NCBI RefSeq assembly: GCF_030704535.1
Contig: NC_081821.1
Location: 2,681,001 to 2,745,000, forward strand
Direction: 5' to 3'
DNA length: 64,000 nucleotides
From: Vitis vinifera
Lineage: Eukaryota; Streptophyta; Magnoliopsida; Vitales; Vitaceae
This document shows, piece by piece, positions 37,801-48,728 of the stretch. A program made the translations under genes and the position numbers. The notes below the pieces were generated by a model. The model had not been told where the DNA came from and did no database searches. It saw only the letters and a list, made by a program, of their open reading frames with translations. How positions within the stretch are numbered: the stretch's first letter is position 1; each line of letters opens with the position of its first letter.

Positions 37801-39291
37801 CAAGTGGGCATAATTAAAATTACTATTTTACAACATTTTTTTCGTAAGTGATGTAATCATTTTATATTTTTTGAAATTTTATACATACCTAGCAAGAGAA
37901 TGAAGAAAACTCACTTTGACATTTTGTAATTGTGTCATTCTTCTCTATTACTTGGTGAAATAAATTTGGTTATTAGGACGAAAGTATATGAAATAATAAA
38001 TATAAATATCTACACATCAAATAATAATAATATATTAAATTATCATTAAATTGGTCTTAAAAAAACGTGTTTCTTAATCCAATAAAGTTTAGGTTCAATA
38101 AGTGAGGGGTCACACACTCTTACAGATGAAGTAAAATCTTCTAATTGTAATCAAAAGAGATTTAAAAAAATAAATATTTCCTACAAATTTCCTTAATGAA
38201 GGAGATAAGTTACCAAGATCAATGAACTAAATTTTTTGAATTAACTAAATCTTGAGCTTTGAGCCTAAAAAGTAAGCACCTAGTAAGAAGGGGTGGTGAT
38301 GAAGGACTCATATTCAATAGGAGAGATTGAGACTTGCTTATGAGCTTTACTTTTTTAAATTGCATATATAAGTTAGCCTTTTGCTTTAACGATCATCCCT
38401 CAATCCCCAATGACTTTAAAATGAAAAAAAAATTAGGCAAAATCTCTTTTGTCACTTTTTTTTTTCCACGGGATTTCAACAATCAACAATGATAGATATA
38501 TCTGCCCACTTGATTTGATCCACTAGAAATGAACACAGCTGAGCGTTTGGATTCCAAATTTAATTATCTAATTTCAATTATAAATAATATTAACTTCTTT
38601 TAATGAATAAAACTTTGGATCGATAAAAATAACTCTATACGAGAAAAGAGGTTTTACAAAAAAAAAAAAAAATCGTAAAAAAAACTACATATGTGTTCTT
38701 CGTCTTTCGACATAGTCATTCAGAAATAAGCCACTTTACACCAACGCTTTCAAAAAATAAAAATAAAAATCAACAACGTCATTTGTTGGAAGTGATCAAA
38801 GCAAAAAAATTAGAGAGAAAATATCATTTTATAAAGAATATTATTGCTAAGTTTGTATCCCATGATTATTAATTTTAATAATTTTTTCTTTAGCATATTT
38901 TTTTATTGTTTTGCTTATATCATTGGATGTTACGCCAACAAAATCATTTGAAATGATTATTATACTTTTTTTTAAAGTGAAATGTTATTTTAATAAAAAT
39001 TTATGAATTAAAAAAGACAAAAGGTAAAGCATAAAAGATGAAAGGGACAGGTTAGAAACCAAAAAGAGAGGGTTGAGACAAATTTCCATCTTTTTACCTT
39101 TTTAGTATCAAATAAATACATAAGAATCCAATTTTTTTTGCTTTAAATATAGTATATGTTTGTTGTGAAAGATTTGGAGAGAGAAAAAAAAAAAAAAAAA
39201 AGACCTAGTGTTGAAAACTTGAAAGCAAGTTAGATGCATGCATGGGGTGGAGACGTTGAGCGGAATTGGAAAAAGTAGAAAAGAAAGAGAT
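34887..39291. other. Gene-free A/T-rich DNA
   Basis: No frame has a recognisable domain. A/T foldback sequence of the TTTTTAAAAA type occurs near 36410-36640. A tandem duplication at 37179-37472 is listed separately. Nothing else stands out. Confidence 0.55.
37179..37472 (+). repeat. Diverged tandem duplication, unit about 150 bp
   Basis: Two adjacent copies (about 37179-37333 and 37334-37472). Each starts AATCTCTT(A/G)TATTTTGTGT, passes through GATGTATGAAT, GT(T/C)AATA(A/G)CACGTGGAT and ends in ATATTTGGGAA with a T-run. Each copy holds one G-box-like CACGTG. Confidence 0.8.
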
Positions 39292-39305
39292 CCGTGGCTA
39301 GGCGG

Positions 39306-40414
39306 ATTTTTGATAATTGTACGGTGAATTTAAAATTAATTTTTTTAAAATATCGTATAATGAAAATTATTTTCAAATCTACGATAATTTTTGTCATTTT
39401 TAAAAATGTATCTTAAAAAGATATTTTACATCATTTTTATATAAATGATACACATTCAAAAAAATTAAGGTATTCCTTCAAGAGACACATTCCATAATTT
39501 TTATATCAATAATACATGTTAAAAAAATTTTAATTTACATTAAAAGTATCTCTTCAAGAAACACCTTTTATAATTCTACAAAATCGAATTTATATTAAAA
39601 ATGTCTTTTAAATAAACATTTTTCACAGTTTTCATATCAATTGCATAATAAAAAAAATTAAATTTATACTAAAGATGTCTTCTTAAGACATACTTTTTAC
39701 AATTTCGTAAAATTAAATTTATATTAAAGGTGTCTCTTGAAGAGACACCTTCAATAATTATTACATCTGTTATCTGTTGAAATAATTGAATTTGTACTAA
39801 AAGTGTATTTTCAAAAGACACATTCCACAATTTCATAAAATTAAATTTATATTAAAAGGTTTTCCTTCAAAATACACTTTTAGTATAAATTTAATTTTTT
39901 TAATAGGTGACTAATATAAAAATTGTGAAAAGTGTTTCTTTAAAAGACACATTTAGTATAAATTCAATTGTATGGAATTGTATAGACTCCTTCAATGTAA
40001 ATTCAAATTTTGTCACTGATATGAAAGTTATCAAAGATGTCTCTTCTAGAGACACCTTTAGTATTAATTTGATTTTATGGTATTGTAGAAATGATATTTC
40101 TTTAGTATAAATTCAATTTTTTTTTTAACGTATATGACTAATAAAAAAATTATGGAAAAGTGTCTTTTGAAGAGACACCTTTAACATATATTCAATTTTA
40201 TGGAAGACACTTTTAGTATAAATTCAATTTTTTTTTTAACATTTATGGTTGATATGAAAAATATAGAAGGTGTCTCTTCAAGAAATACGTTTCAAACGGC
40301 AAAAAGTGCTGTAAATTTCGAATTATTTTTAAAGTACCATATTTTAAGAATTATTTTTCAAAGTACCATTTTTTAAGAATTATTTTTTTTAATAGCCGTA
40401 CAAGTTTAAAAAGC
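39306..40414. mobile_element. Second palindrome-array foldback element (older)
   Basis: The block is flanked by a perfect 14-bp direct repeat CCGTGGCTAGGCGG at 39292-39305 and 40415-40428. Its ends are imperfect inverted repeats: TTTTTGATAATTGTACGG on the left, and on the right the complement of TTTTTAAACTTGTACGG. The interior repeats a unit of about 80-120 bases: a short palindrome with core GTCTCTTGAAGAGAC flanked by GGT/ACC, then TTTAGTATAAATTCAATTTT, then an A/T spacer. The best copy is at about 39728-39750. Decayed copies lie near 39472, 39546, 39670, 39800, 40037, 40164 and 40271. No coding capacity. Superfamily unknown; a 14-bp duplication is longer than usual for hAT or Mutator. Confidence 0.75.
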
Positions 40415-40428
40415 CCGTGGCTAGGCGG

Positions 40429-42061
40429 TGGCTGCTGGTGGTTAAGTAGCCAAATTTGTAACAACATTTAAAAAAGAGTCGATGTGGGATAAACTTGTTG
40501 GAACAATTCCAATAAAGTGGCTAAGCAAAAATAGAGAATTCATAGAGATTGAACCTGTGAGGCATGGTTGGGCTTGGGCCTAGTGTATGGACGAGGGGCT
40601 ACACTCTCTCTTTACAAGCCCATGTGGCTAAGAATGTAAGATTCAGCATAAACCACTTTTTATCTGTCCTTTTTCTGTGTGGAAACTCATGCAATCTTCT
40701 TATAATCAAACCAATGTTGGTAATTAAATCGAAAAAGTTACCGATTTCAGGTTCACTGATCGGACCGGTGATCGAACCACGGTCGAATTAATGATGTCAT
40801 AAATATATAATTTATATTTTATTAAAATTAATAATAATTTTAAGAAATTTATATATATATATTAAAAATATATCATTTCATTTTTTTTATTTAATATGTC
40901 TATTAATTGATAAACATAAATATAAATGTATTAATATATCAAATTTTATTAAATAGAATATGTATAATATTTACATATGAGAAGAAAATTATAATATTTA
41001 ATTTTATCTACATATCTATGCATTTTATTATTTTAAAAATATTATATTAATTAATTTATATTATTTTCATATTTATTATTAATAATTATTATAAAAAATT
41101 GCAAAGAGCATTAATATAAAATATTGTTACCTATATTTAATAAAGGAATTGTGTAGTATGATGGTTGTTCTTTTTTTTTTTTTTTTTTAGACCTTAGATC
41201 TGAGGTTCAAATTCCCACAATGCAACGGAGTAGCATTTAATTTTTCTTTATAATCAAATCCCACATCGAAAACTCACAAATTTAATGAGCTCTATAAATA
41301 ACCTGCACTTGAAGGAAAATTAAAGTTGCTCAATGGGCTGCCTGGTGGGTGGGAGACTGGGAAGATTTTGGGTCCAATGTGGCAAGGCCCAGAGTGGTGT
41401 TTTGGATGAGTTGATTGGCCCACATGTTGACTGGTTCATAGAAAATTGTGCATCGATCCAAAGCCCCTTTCGGCTCACAAGCTGAATCGGACCAGACCTT
41501 AAATTACACGAAACGGATGAGTTGATACATGCGTTAAATGAACATGAGAATCCAATCAAAATTAATTAGTTATGCGTCACAAAACTTGAGTTAGATCTGT
41601 GATAGACCAAAACAAGCGTTTGGTGAATTGATTTTTTACTAGGATTGAGCTTCTTGAACCCAAAGAGTCGAATGTGAAGTGGGATGAGTACAAGATCACT
41701 ATAATCCCCATCAAAATATCATTAGACCAAGCACTAGTAATTTCCTATTCGACTAAGAATATCATTCTTCTTCGAGTCTTAATTTTTTTTTTTACTTTAA
41801 ATATTAAGGTTGTTCGATAAAGTTAATTTAAAATTTATTTTAAATCATCAAATAATATATTTATCCTTATTAATTTTAGATAGTATTTATTTTTACCAAT
41901 TTGAACTCATGTTTAATTAATTTTAAGTAATAAATTTCTTTGTAAAACATTTATATTCAAAGTATTGTAAATATATAAGAAAATTATAAAATATTTATTA
42001 TAAAAATAAGACATATGTGAAATTATAATCTTAAAATATATTCTAATTAATGGAGACAAAT
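40429..42061. other. Gene-free DNA with transposon-like fragments
   Basis: No coding frame with a domain. Bases 40478 (GTCGATGTGGGATAA) and 41257 (AATCCCACATCGAAAA) carry the motif seen at the ends of the TRIM-like element near 54 kb, in opposite orientations. A TATA-like CTATAAATA occurs at 41291. Bases 40740-40800 (CACTGATCGGACCGGTG) are palindromic and resemble ends of plant MITEs. None could be closed into a full element. Confidence 0.4.
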
Positions 42062-42066
42062 AAGAT

Positions 42067-44260
42067 TGTAGACCCCTCTTGGAACCAACAGTTTTTTCTC
42101 ACACCGGGGGAGAGCTGTGTTTTCCATTTCGAAATTGGGGGCCGGTTTTCAGGGGAGTGAGCATGCATGGACGTGGTGGTTGAGATGGTGACAGATTGGC
42201 TGAGCAAGGAGCAAGGGGCAGGTGAGAAGAAAAGAGGCTGGGAGATTTTTTGGGTAGCAGGGGATCTTCATTTTTGGGAGGGAGGCGAATGCGAAAGGGA
42301 CGAAGACCAGAGGGTGAGTTTTTATGAAAAAGAGGTTTTTTGAGGAGATTCCTTTTTTTTTTTGGAGCTTGAGGGGAAGCTGCTACCAGAGAGAGGTATT
42401 TCCAGGTATGATTACTAAAGCTCCATGTTCTCCTATCTTCATATTATTTTGTTGATTTCTGCATATTATTTTGTTGGCTGAATCTGAATATCAGAAACCA
42501 TCATGTTATTGTTGAGTCTGAGATTGTTTTTATGCTTCCACTGTTTGGGTTATGCTCTGGTTTCTTTGTCTCTGTTTTATACCAGATTTGCAGCATTTAG
42601 AGGTATTATTTACATTCCTATTTTGGACCCCATTTTGAGATTTCTATACATTGGCTCTCGAGTTCACTGGTAACTCATGAAGCAAAGCTTCACTTGTTGA
42701 CCCAGTGATTTATGTTTATGTCTTGTTTCTATGGTTGTTATTTTTGCTGTGATTTTCCTATGTTCCTATTGACTGTCCATGGTGTGCATCAAGTGGAGCA
42801 CTTCCACCTAGGGCTGCTCTGATCTGTTGGATAACATACCATTAATTCGAGGAGCTGTGAAAAGAAAGGAAATTTGAATCAGTTGCAAAATGCTTTGAGA
42901 AGGCTAGTTACAGTTGGGTTGAAGTTACAGGGCATGTAAGTTGCTTCATGTCTAGGAATCATTATATGGCAGGAGGACTTTTGGTGGGCGGGCATACATG
43001 CCCATTTTCCTTTTTTTTAAGCCTTTATGCTCACACGTTTCCACCAATCTTTTTTTTTATAAAAAAAATCAACTTTCAAAATTCTTGATTTTCAATCACT
43101 TCAATCTTCAAATTCAAGTTTTTTTAGGATTCCATTTTCGAATAAATTCCCAAAATTCCATTTTTTTTTTAAATTTAATTTTTAAAAAAAACCTCAAAAT
43201 TTTAAGTTTAATTGTCAAAACTTTAATTTTCCAAAACTATAATTCTTAAATTTAATTTTCATAGCTTCAATTCTCAATTAATTTCCAAAATTATGATTTC
43301 TTTCAAATTTAATTTCCAAAATCCAATTCCTTTTAAATTTAATTTCCAAAATTTCATTTCCTAAATTTAATTTTTAAAACTCTAATATCTTTCAAATTTA
43401 ATTTCCAAAATTCCAACTCTTAAGTTTAATTTCCAAAATTCCATTTCCAAAATTTAATTATCAAAATTTCAATTTCTTTTAAATTTAATATCCAAAATTC
43501 TAATTCTTAAATTTCATTCCCAAGACTCAAATTTTCAAGACTCCAATTTTCAAATAAATTTTAAAAATCCAGTTTTCTCTTAAACAGTTTTAATTCCACT
43601 ATGGTTTTCAAATAATATTATGTTTCTCTTGATTTTACATAAACAATAATGAATTTTCATAATTCCAGAATAATGAAATTTGCGAGATTAATTCGTGCCA
43701 GATAAACTGAGCTTTAATGAGGGCCCTACATAGGAGTTTTATTGCCAACCGTTATACTTAATGAATATTGTCTAATCTTTGTCTTGTTGTTTGATACACA
43801 TGTGATATATTTTATATTCATTATTGTGCACTAATCCCATTTCATGATAGCGCATGGTGGCTTGTCACCCAGGTACGTATCCACTCCCATTCTAGTAATT
43901 CTCTATGCATGTATTGTTTCTCACATGTGCATGATTATTTTCAGTATCCATTGATTTACTCATCAATTGCCATGATTGCTTCATTTTATTAGTAGATACC
44001 CGATTTTAGGGATTTAGAAGGGTGCTATGGTCTTTATCGTACATTCTCGATAAGTAACCTAACCCCCGAACCCGATCCGGTTTTTCACATCCAAACGAGG
44101 AGTTCCACTTAGGGTTTTCTTTCTTATTTTGTTTACTCTTTTAAAATAAAACAAAAATAAGTGGTAACTTCAGGTCATTTTCTAAAAGATAAATCATTTT
44201 CAAAATAAAATCGAGCTTGCCATCGAGTGGAAACGCATGAGTAGAAATGCGGGGTCCACA
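42067..44260. mobile_element. 2.2-kb solo-LTR-like element with perfect target duplication
   Basis: It starts TGTAGACCCC and ends GGGGTCCACA, short inverted ends with TG...CA. The 5-bp direct repeat AAGAT flanks it at 42062-42066 and 44261-44265. There is no pol frame. The first 900 bases are GC-richer and the middle (about 43000-43570) is a degenerate tandem array. Near the right end is GATAAGTAACCTAACCCCCG, which I recall as common in plant LTR elements. A solo LTR of a Gypsy-type element fits best; a LARD with lost internal LTR boundaries is possible. I found no internal PBS. Strand is undecided. Confidence 0.75.
43050..43570 (+). repeat. Degenerate short tandem array (AATTTAATTTCCAAAATTCC)
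   Basis: Repeats of roughly 30-40 bases built from TTTAATTTCCAAAATTCCA with T- or A-rich spacers, imperfect throughout. They lie within the 42.1-44.3 kb element. Confidence 0.7.
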
Positions 44261-44265
44261 AAGAT

Positions 44266-45576
44266 AAAAAAGATTTAAAATTAAGAATAAGTTAATTATT
44301 TTGACTTAATACTTAAAGTTAAAAATAATTTAAGTTATTTTATCAAACATATTTAGTCTACTTAATGACTTAAATTAAGTTCTTAAATCATATTAAGTCA
44401 TTAAGTTGATTTATCAAATACTCATTTAGAATCCATTCGGTAATAATTTTAGGAAATATTTCTAATATTTCTAGTATTTAATTTTTTATTTATCAAAAGA
44501 GTTGTTTTTAAGTGTTGTAAAGATCAAAACATGCCCTATAAACATTATCAAACAAGTTATTAATCATACAGGTGAATGAATTTAATAAGTTATTCCTAAA
44601 CCAAAAACCCTATCAAATAGAATAGTATGTATTAAGTACATTTAAAAAAAATTAAAATATTTAAATGAATATTTAATAATAAATAAAAATTGGGAACCCT
44701 ATTTTCACTACTTTGTCACATGGTTTATGCTAGCATAAATAATATATAAAAGTCAAGCTTGGCTGGTTGGCTAAAAGCCCAGGGTCCATCTTGCCAGGAA
44801 AAAGGACCTGGGCCATGTGATGTGACTGGGGAATGAGATGGCCAGTAGGCCCAAAGCCCACCCAAAAGTTTTGTCCCGTAATCCGGCCCGCATCTAGCCC
44901 AAAAAATCCTTAAACTTTCCAATCAACATTATTTAGGTTGCCCTTAGCACAAATTTTTATCAAATATGAAATTTATAACTTAAAACACTCTGAAATTGAG
45001 AGAAATTTAAAATAATCTAATATTTTAATACGCAAGAGAATATGATTTTTTAATATCACACAAAATTTTCTTCTTCGCATACATCTTTTTGAAGTCTATT
45101 TTGTTAATGATACCAAATATTATGATCGTCATTTTAATATATTGTTTTAAAATTTATAAAAATATTAATCTATTATTGGAAGAAAATCGACAATAATTTT
45201 TCACATTGAAGATCTTGTATGACATTTTGGCAATAGTATATGGCCCAATTCTTTAATTGCATCATCTATAAGATTTGAGGCACATGCTTAGTGAGTTGTC
45301 ACAATTGTACAACTGTACATCCATTTCATCCAAAGGAGAATTTGCAGTTTTCTCAGTTGGGGTGTTTGGTTGTAGGGTTCTACAAGACCATCCAAAAATT
45401 TGAAGGAATTGCATGTACTTTGTTGTAAACATGGGGAAAATGTTTGAAACGCTTGAAAAATAATTTACATTCATTGCTATGTTAAAAATATTAATTTTTT
45501 TTAATAAAAAGTTTCCTTAAGAGATTTTCATCTTGTATTGTATAACAAATTATATTGAAACATGAAGTATTCCTTG
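44266..45576. other. Gene-free A/T-rich DNA
   Basis: No recognisable gene. Bases 44745-44900 have higher GC but no domain. Confidence 0.5.
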
Positions 45577-45893
45577 AGGCTATGTTTGATTCCTGAAAAT
45601 TTTGAGGGAAAATATGAGGGAAATAAAATAGAGAGGAAAAGTGGAAGGAAAGAAAAAATAAAAGAAAATAAAAGAAAATAAATTTAAAATTAATAAATTG
45701 TTTTTATATATTTTTTCAAACTCATTTCACTTAATTTCCTCAATTATATAAAGATTAAATAATTTTAAAATATATAAATTTCCAATTAATTTTAATTATA
45801 TTTAAAAGAAATTATAGTAAAACCAAACATGAAAAAATCATTTTCCTTTACATTTTTTTTTCCTTGGTACTTTCCAAGAACTAAATAGAACCT
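45577..45893 (+). mobile_element. MITE-like repeat, family A, copy 3 (best preserved)
   Basis: Begins GAGGCTATGTTTGATTCCTG and carries GGAAATAAAATAGAGAGG, AAATTTAAAATTAATAAATT, TTCAAACTCATTTCACTTAA and AACCAAACATGAAAA, then ends TTCCAAGAACTAAATAGAACC. Start and end are partly complementary (TTTGATTC...GAA against TTC...ACTAAATA). Five copies in the window share this order. I could not settle the target duplication. Confidence 0.55.
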
Positions 45894-45896
45894 GAT

Positions 45897-45965
45897 GGTT
45901 TGTGTTGAAATCTGAAATATTCCTCGAGGGTTTGTGTTGAAATTTGAAACATTCCTCGAGGGCGT
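45897..45965 (+). repeat. Short tandem duplication, unit about 34 bp
   Basis: Two copies of GTTTGTGTTGAAAT(C/T)TGAAA(T/C)ATTCCTCGAGG, directly after the MITE copy. Confidence 0.85.
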
Positions 45966-46221
45966 GTAAAAATATATTGGAGTATTGAATTCAAGTGTAA
46001 AAGAATTGAAAACTTAAGTATAATGGAATGAACCTCAAGTTTAGATTGAAATAAAAGCAAGTGAACCACGAACCTAAATAACCATTAAATCACTATGGAA
46101 ACTATATTTGCATTTCTCTTATGTTGTTTTAATTTATTTTGCTTATATTATATTGTTTTATTATTATTACTATTATTTGCACTAAAATTTATTGAAATTA
46201 ATAAAAAAATTATTGAGATTA

Positions 46222-46464
46222 GTAAAAGAGACCAATATCCAATCAAATTACCCTCCTTTTGGTGTCCGGTAACTTTTTGGTACATCTAACCAAACAAACT
46301 TGATTTGTAAAAGAGATTAACATCCGATTCAATTTACCCTTCTTTTTGGTACGTCTAACCAAACAAACTTGATTTGTAAAAGAGATCAATATCCAATTCA
46401 ATTTACCCTCCTTTTTATGTCCGGTATCTTTTTGGTACATCTAACCAAACAAACTTGATTTGTA
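46222..46464 (+). repeat. Three tandem copies of a 70-85 bp unit
   Basis: Units start at about 46222, 46307 and 46377 with GTAAAAGAGA(C/T)(C/T)AA and end CTAACCAAACAAACTTGATTT. The middle copy lacks about 15 bases around TGTCCGGTA. Confidence 0.9.
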
Positions 46465-48728
46465 ATTTTTCAAAAATTCCCTGTCTTTTTACAGGTGTTC
46501 ATATGATGACCCAAAACATCATAATTACTTTTTAATAAAAATGGATGCATCACAGGCAACATTCTCACCTTATCCTTTTGTTTATAAAAAGAAAAAAAAT
46601 AAAAAAATAAAAAAAACCCATCATTATTGTTATCTTAATCGCTTTGCAAGGCAGTCAACATTATAATGTGAATGGAAATGGTCCCACATAAGTTTCCAAA
46701 AGTCTCTTGTGGGGTTAATCCCAGAATACCTTCTTTCATATACTTAATCCTTAACCACTAAGTTGCTTTCCCAATAATCCTTAACCACTGTCTGTTTGTT
46801 TTGAGGGAAAAGGAAAGGGAATTAGGAGGAAATTCTCAACAAAACTTGTGATCCCATCAATGTTTTTCTGTCCAAGAAGTTAACCCTTAAGATGGACCTT
46901 TTTTTTTTTTTTTTTTTTTTGTAAATTCAAAAATTTTAAATGCTTAATTAAATATTGAATATCTCTTTCTTTACCAAATTTAATAAAAAAAACTAATTAC
47001 AAATATTTACAAAATATGAATATTTTTTTTCTCCCTTTATATTATTATGCATTATTTTTTCTTTTTAAGAAAGGAACCAATAGTGTGGGTTGTCGAATAT
47101 TGTGTGCCCTTGCTTATTTTTGAAGCAATAAAATAAAATAAATAAATACATAAATAAAATAAAAGGTTAGTTGCTTTCCTTTGGTACTACTTCGAAGTTC
47201 ATTACCAAACATATATCCCAATCACCAACTACTTGTCAAACCCACACACAAAACCATTATTAGCTTACTATAATTTTAAGGCACTTAGTTAAACTAAATC
47301 TTGATAACCTAGTTTTTTTGTTATATAGAATTGAGGAATACCCAATCAAGAAATGCCACATAAGCATGTGAAAAAAACCTAATTACTTTGACTTCTTATT
47401 CCATCATAATTTTTATTTAGATTTATGTTTATAAAGTTAATTTTTTTTATAAAAAAAACTTAATAAGAGTTTTATCCTTATGTAAATAATTTTATCAAGA
47501 AACTTGATATGAATATTAATAATTCCTATTTTAATTTATAAAAAAATTAATAAAACTTTACAATATCAAATAGTACTCTCTTTTTAAAAAATTTAAGATC
47601 CAATCTAGTGAGAGCTAAAAAGCTACAAAATAAAATGTCATTTAAGTGGAAGAAGTCAAATCACCTTTCAATAGAAAATGTATCGGGATCATTAGATTTT
47701 AAAATTTTAAGTTTAAGAGAAAAACATGGATAATTATGAAAGGAAAATGCCACTTAGAGGGGTGAAAAGTGAGGTGATGGTTAAAGAAGATAAAATTTGA
47801 CATGATTTGTTAATACGATATGAATATAAGCACGTTCTTTTTGTAAAATTAAGTTATGTATAAATGAGTTTAGGCTAAATTTGTATTGACCAATATAACC
47901 CATATAATAAATAAGTAATTTTGGATTAATCTGCATTACATGATTTGACTCATTTAATAATCTCGTTATTAATCTAACTATATATTTAAATTATTTAACT
48001 CATTTTAAATTTGTTTTTAAATACATAGGTTAATTGATTTATAAATATACTTGATTGAGACATTAATCATATAGACATATATAATATTTAACTCAATTTG
48101 ATTATTAAATAGATTAAATGAGTTAATTATATTACATTTAATTTATTTAGACATACATACGATGTGTTACCTATTTAATAATTAGATAATGTTTAAGTGT
48201 ATGTCTTTTTATAATTATTATTCATCTTGAGTTTTGATTGAACTATGTAGTAGAATATTTAAGCTTTGACACGAAACTAACGATGGGCCAACAAGAACTA
48301 CCATCCTTAGTGGTGGTATCATTTTTAAAATAAAATATATATGCTTTTGTAAAAAATGCTAAAAATTATGATAGGACCATGACATGTGGAGGAATACGAT
48401 TGGACAGTGCTGGGGAGGGAAGTCATCAATAATGGAGTAGAGGTTGGCTTTTCAGCTTGATCATATCAATTTGTAAAAACTTCAAAGTCCAAGGAACAGC
48501 CATCATGTCTTTATCACATGTGATCAATCAATACCTCCAAAGCCAAACACCAAAAGACCATTCCTGTTCTACTTCTTCTTTTGAATTTTATACATATACC
48601 ACCATGCCCATCTTCCTCTTTTCTCCAACCTCTTCTCTTCTTCCATTTTTCCTCCTTCTTCGTCTCCTTCCTCAGAGACCAAAGAAGAAGAAAGAAAAAC
48701 CCAAGTATATATACCGTTGTTTACATAC
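46465..48728. other. Gene-free A/T-rich DNA and Rab promoter
   Basis: No gene recognised. Bases 48430-48728 turn C/T-rich and are probably the promoter and 5' UTR of the Rab gene. Confidence 0.5.

Noticed and set aside
41150..41240. Possible SINE or tRNA-derived head (GAGGTTCAAATTCCCAC)
   Set aside because: The B-box-like motif is present, but the A-box is poor and no poly(A) tail or target duplication was found.
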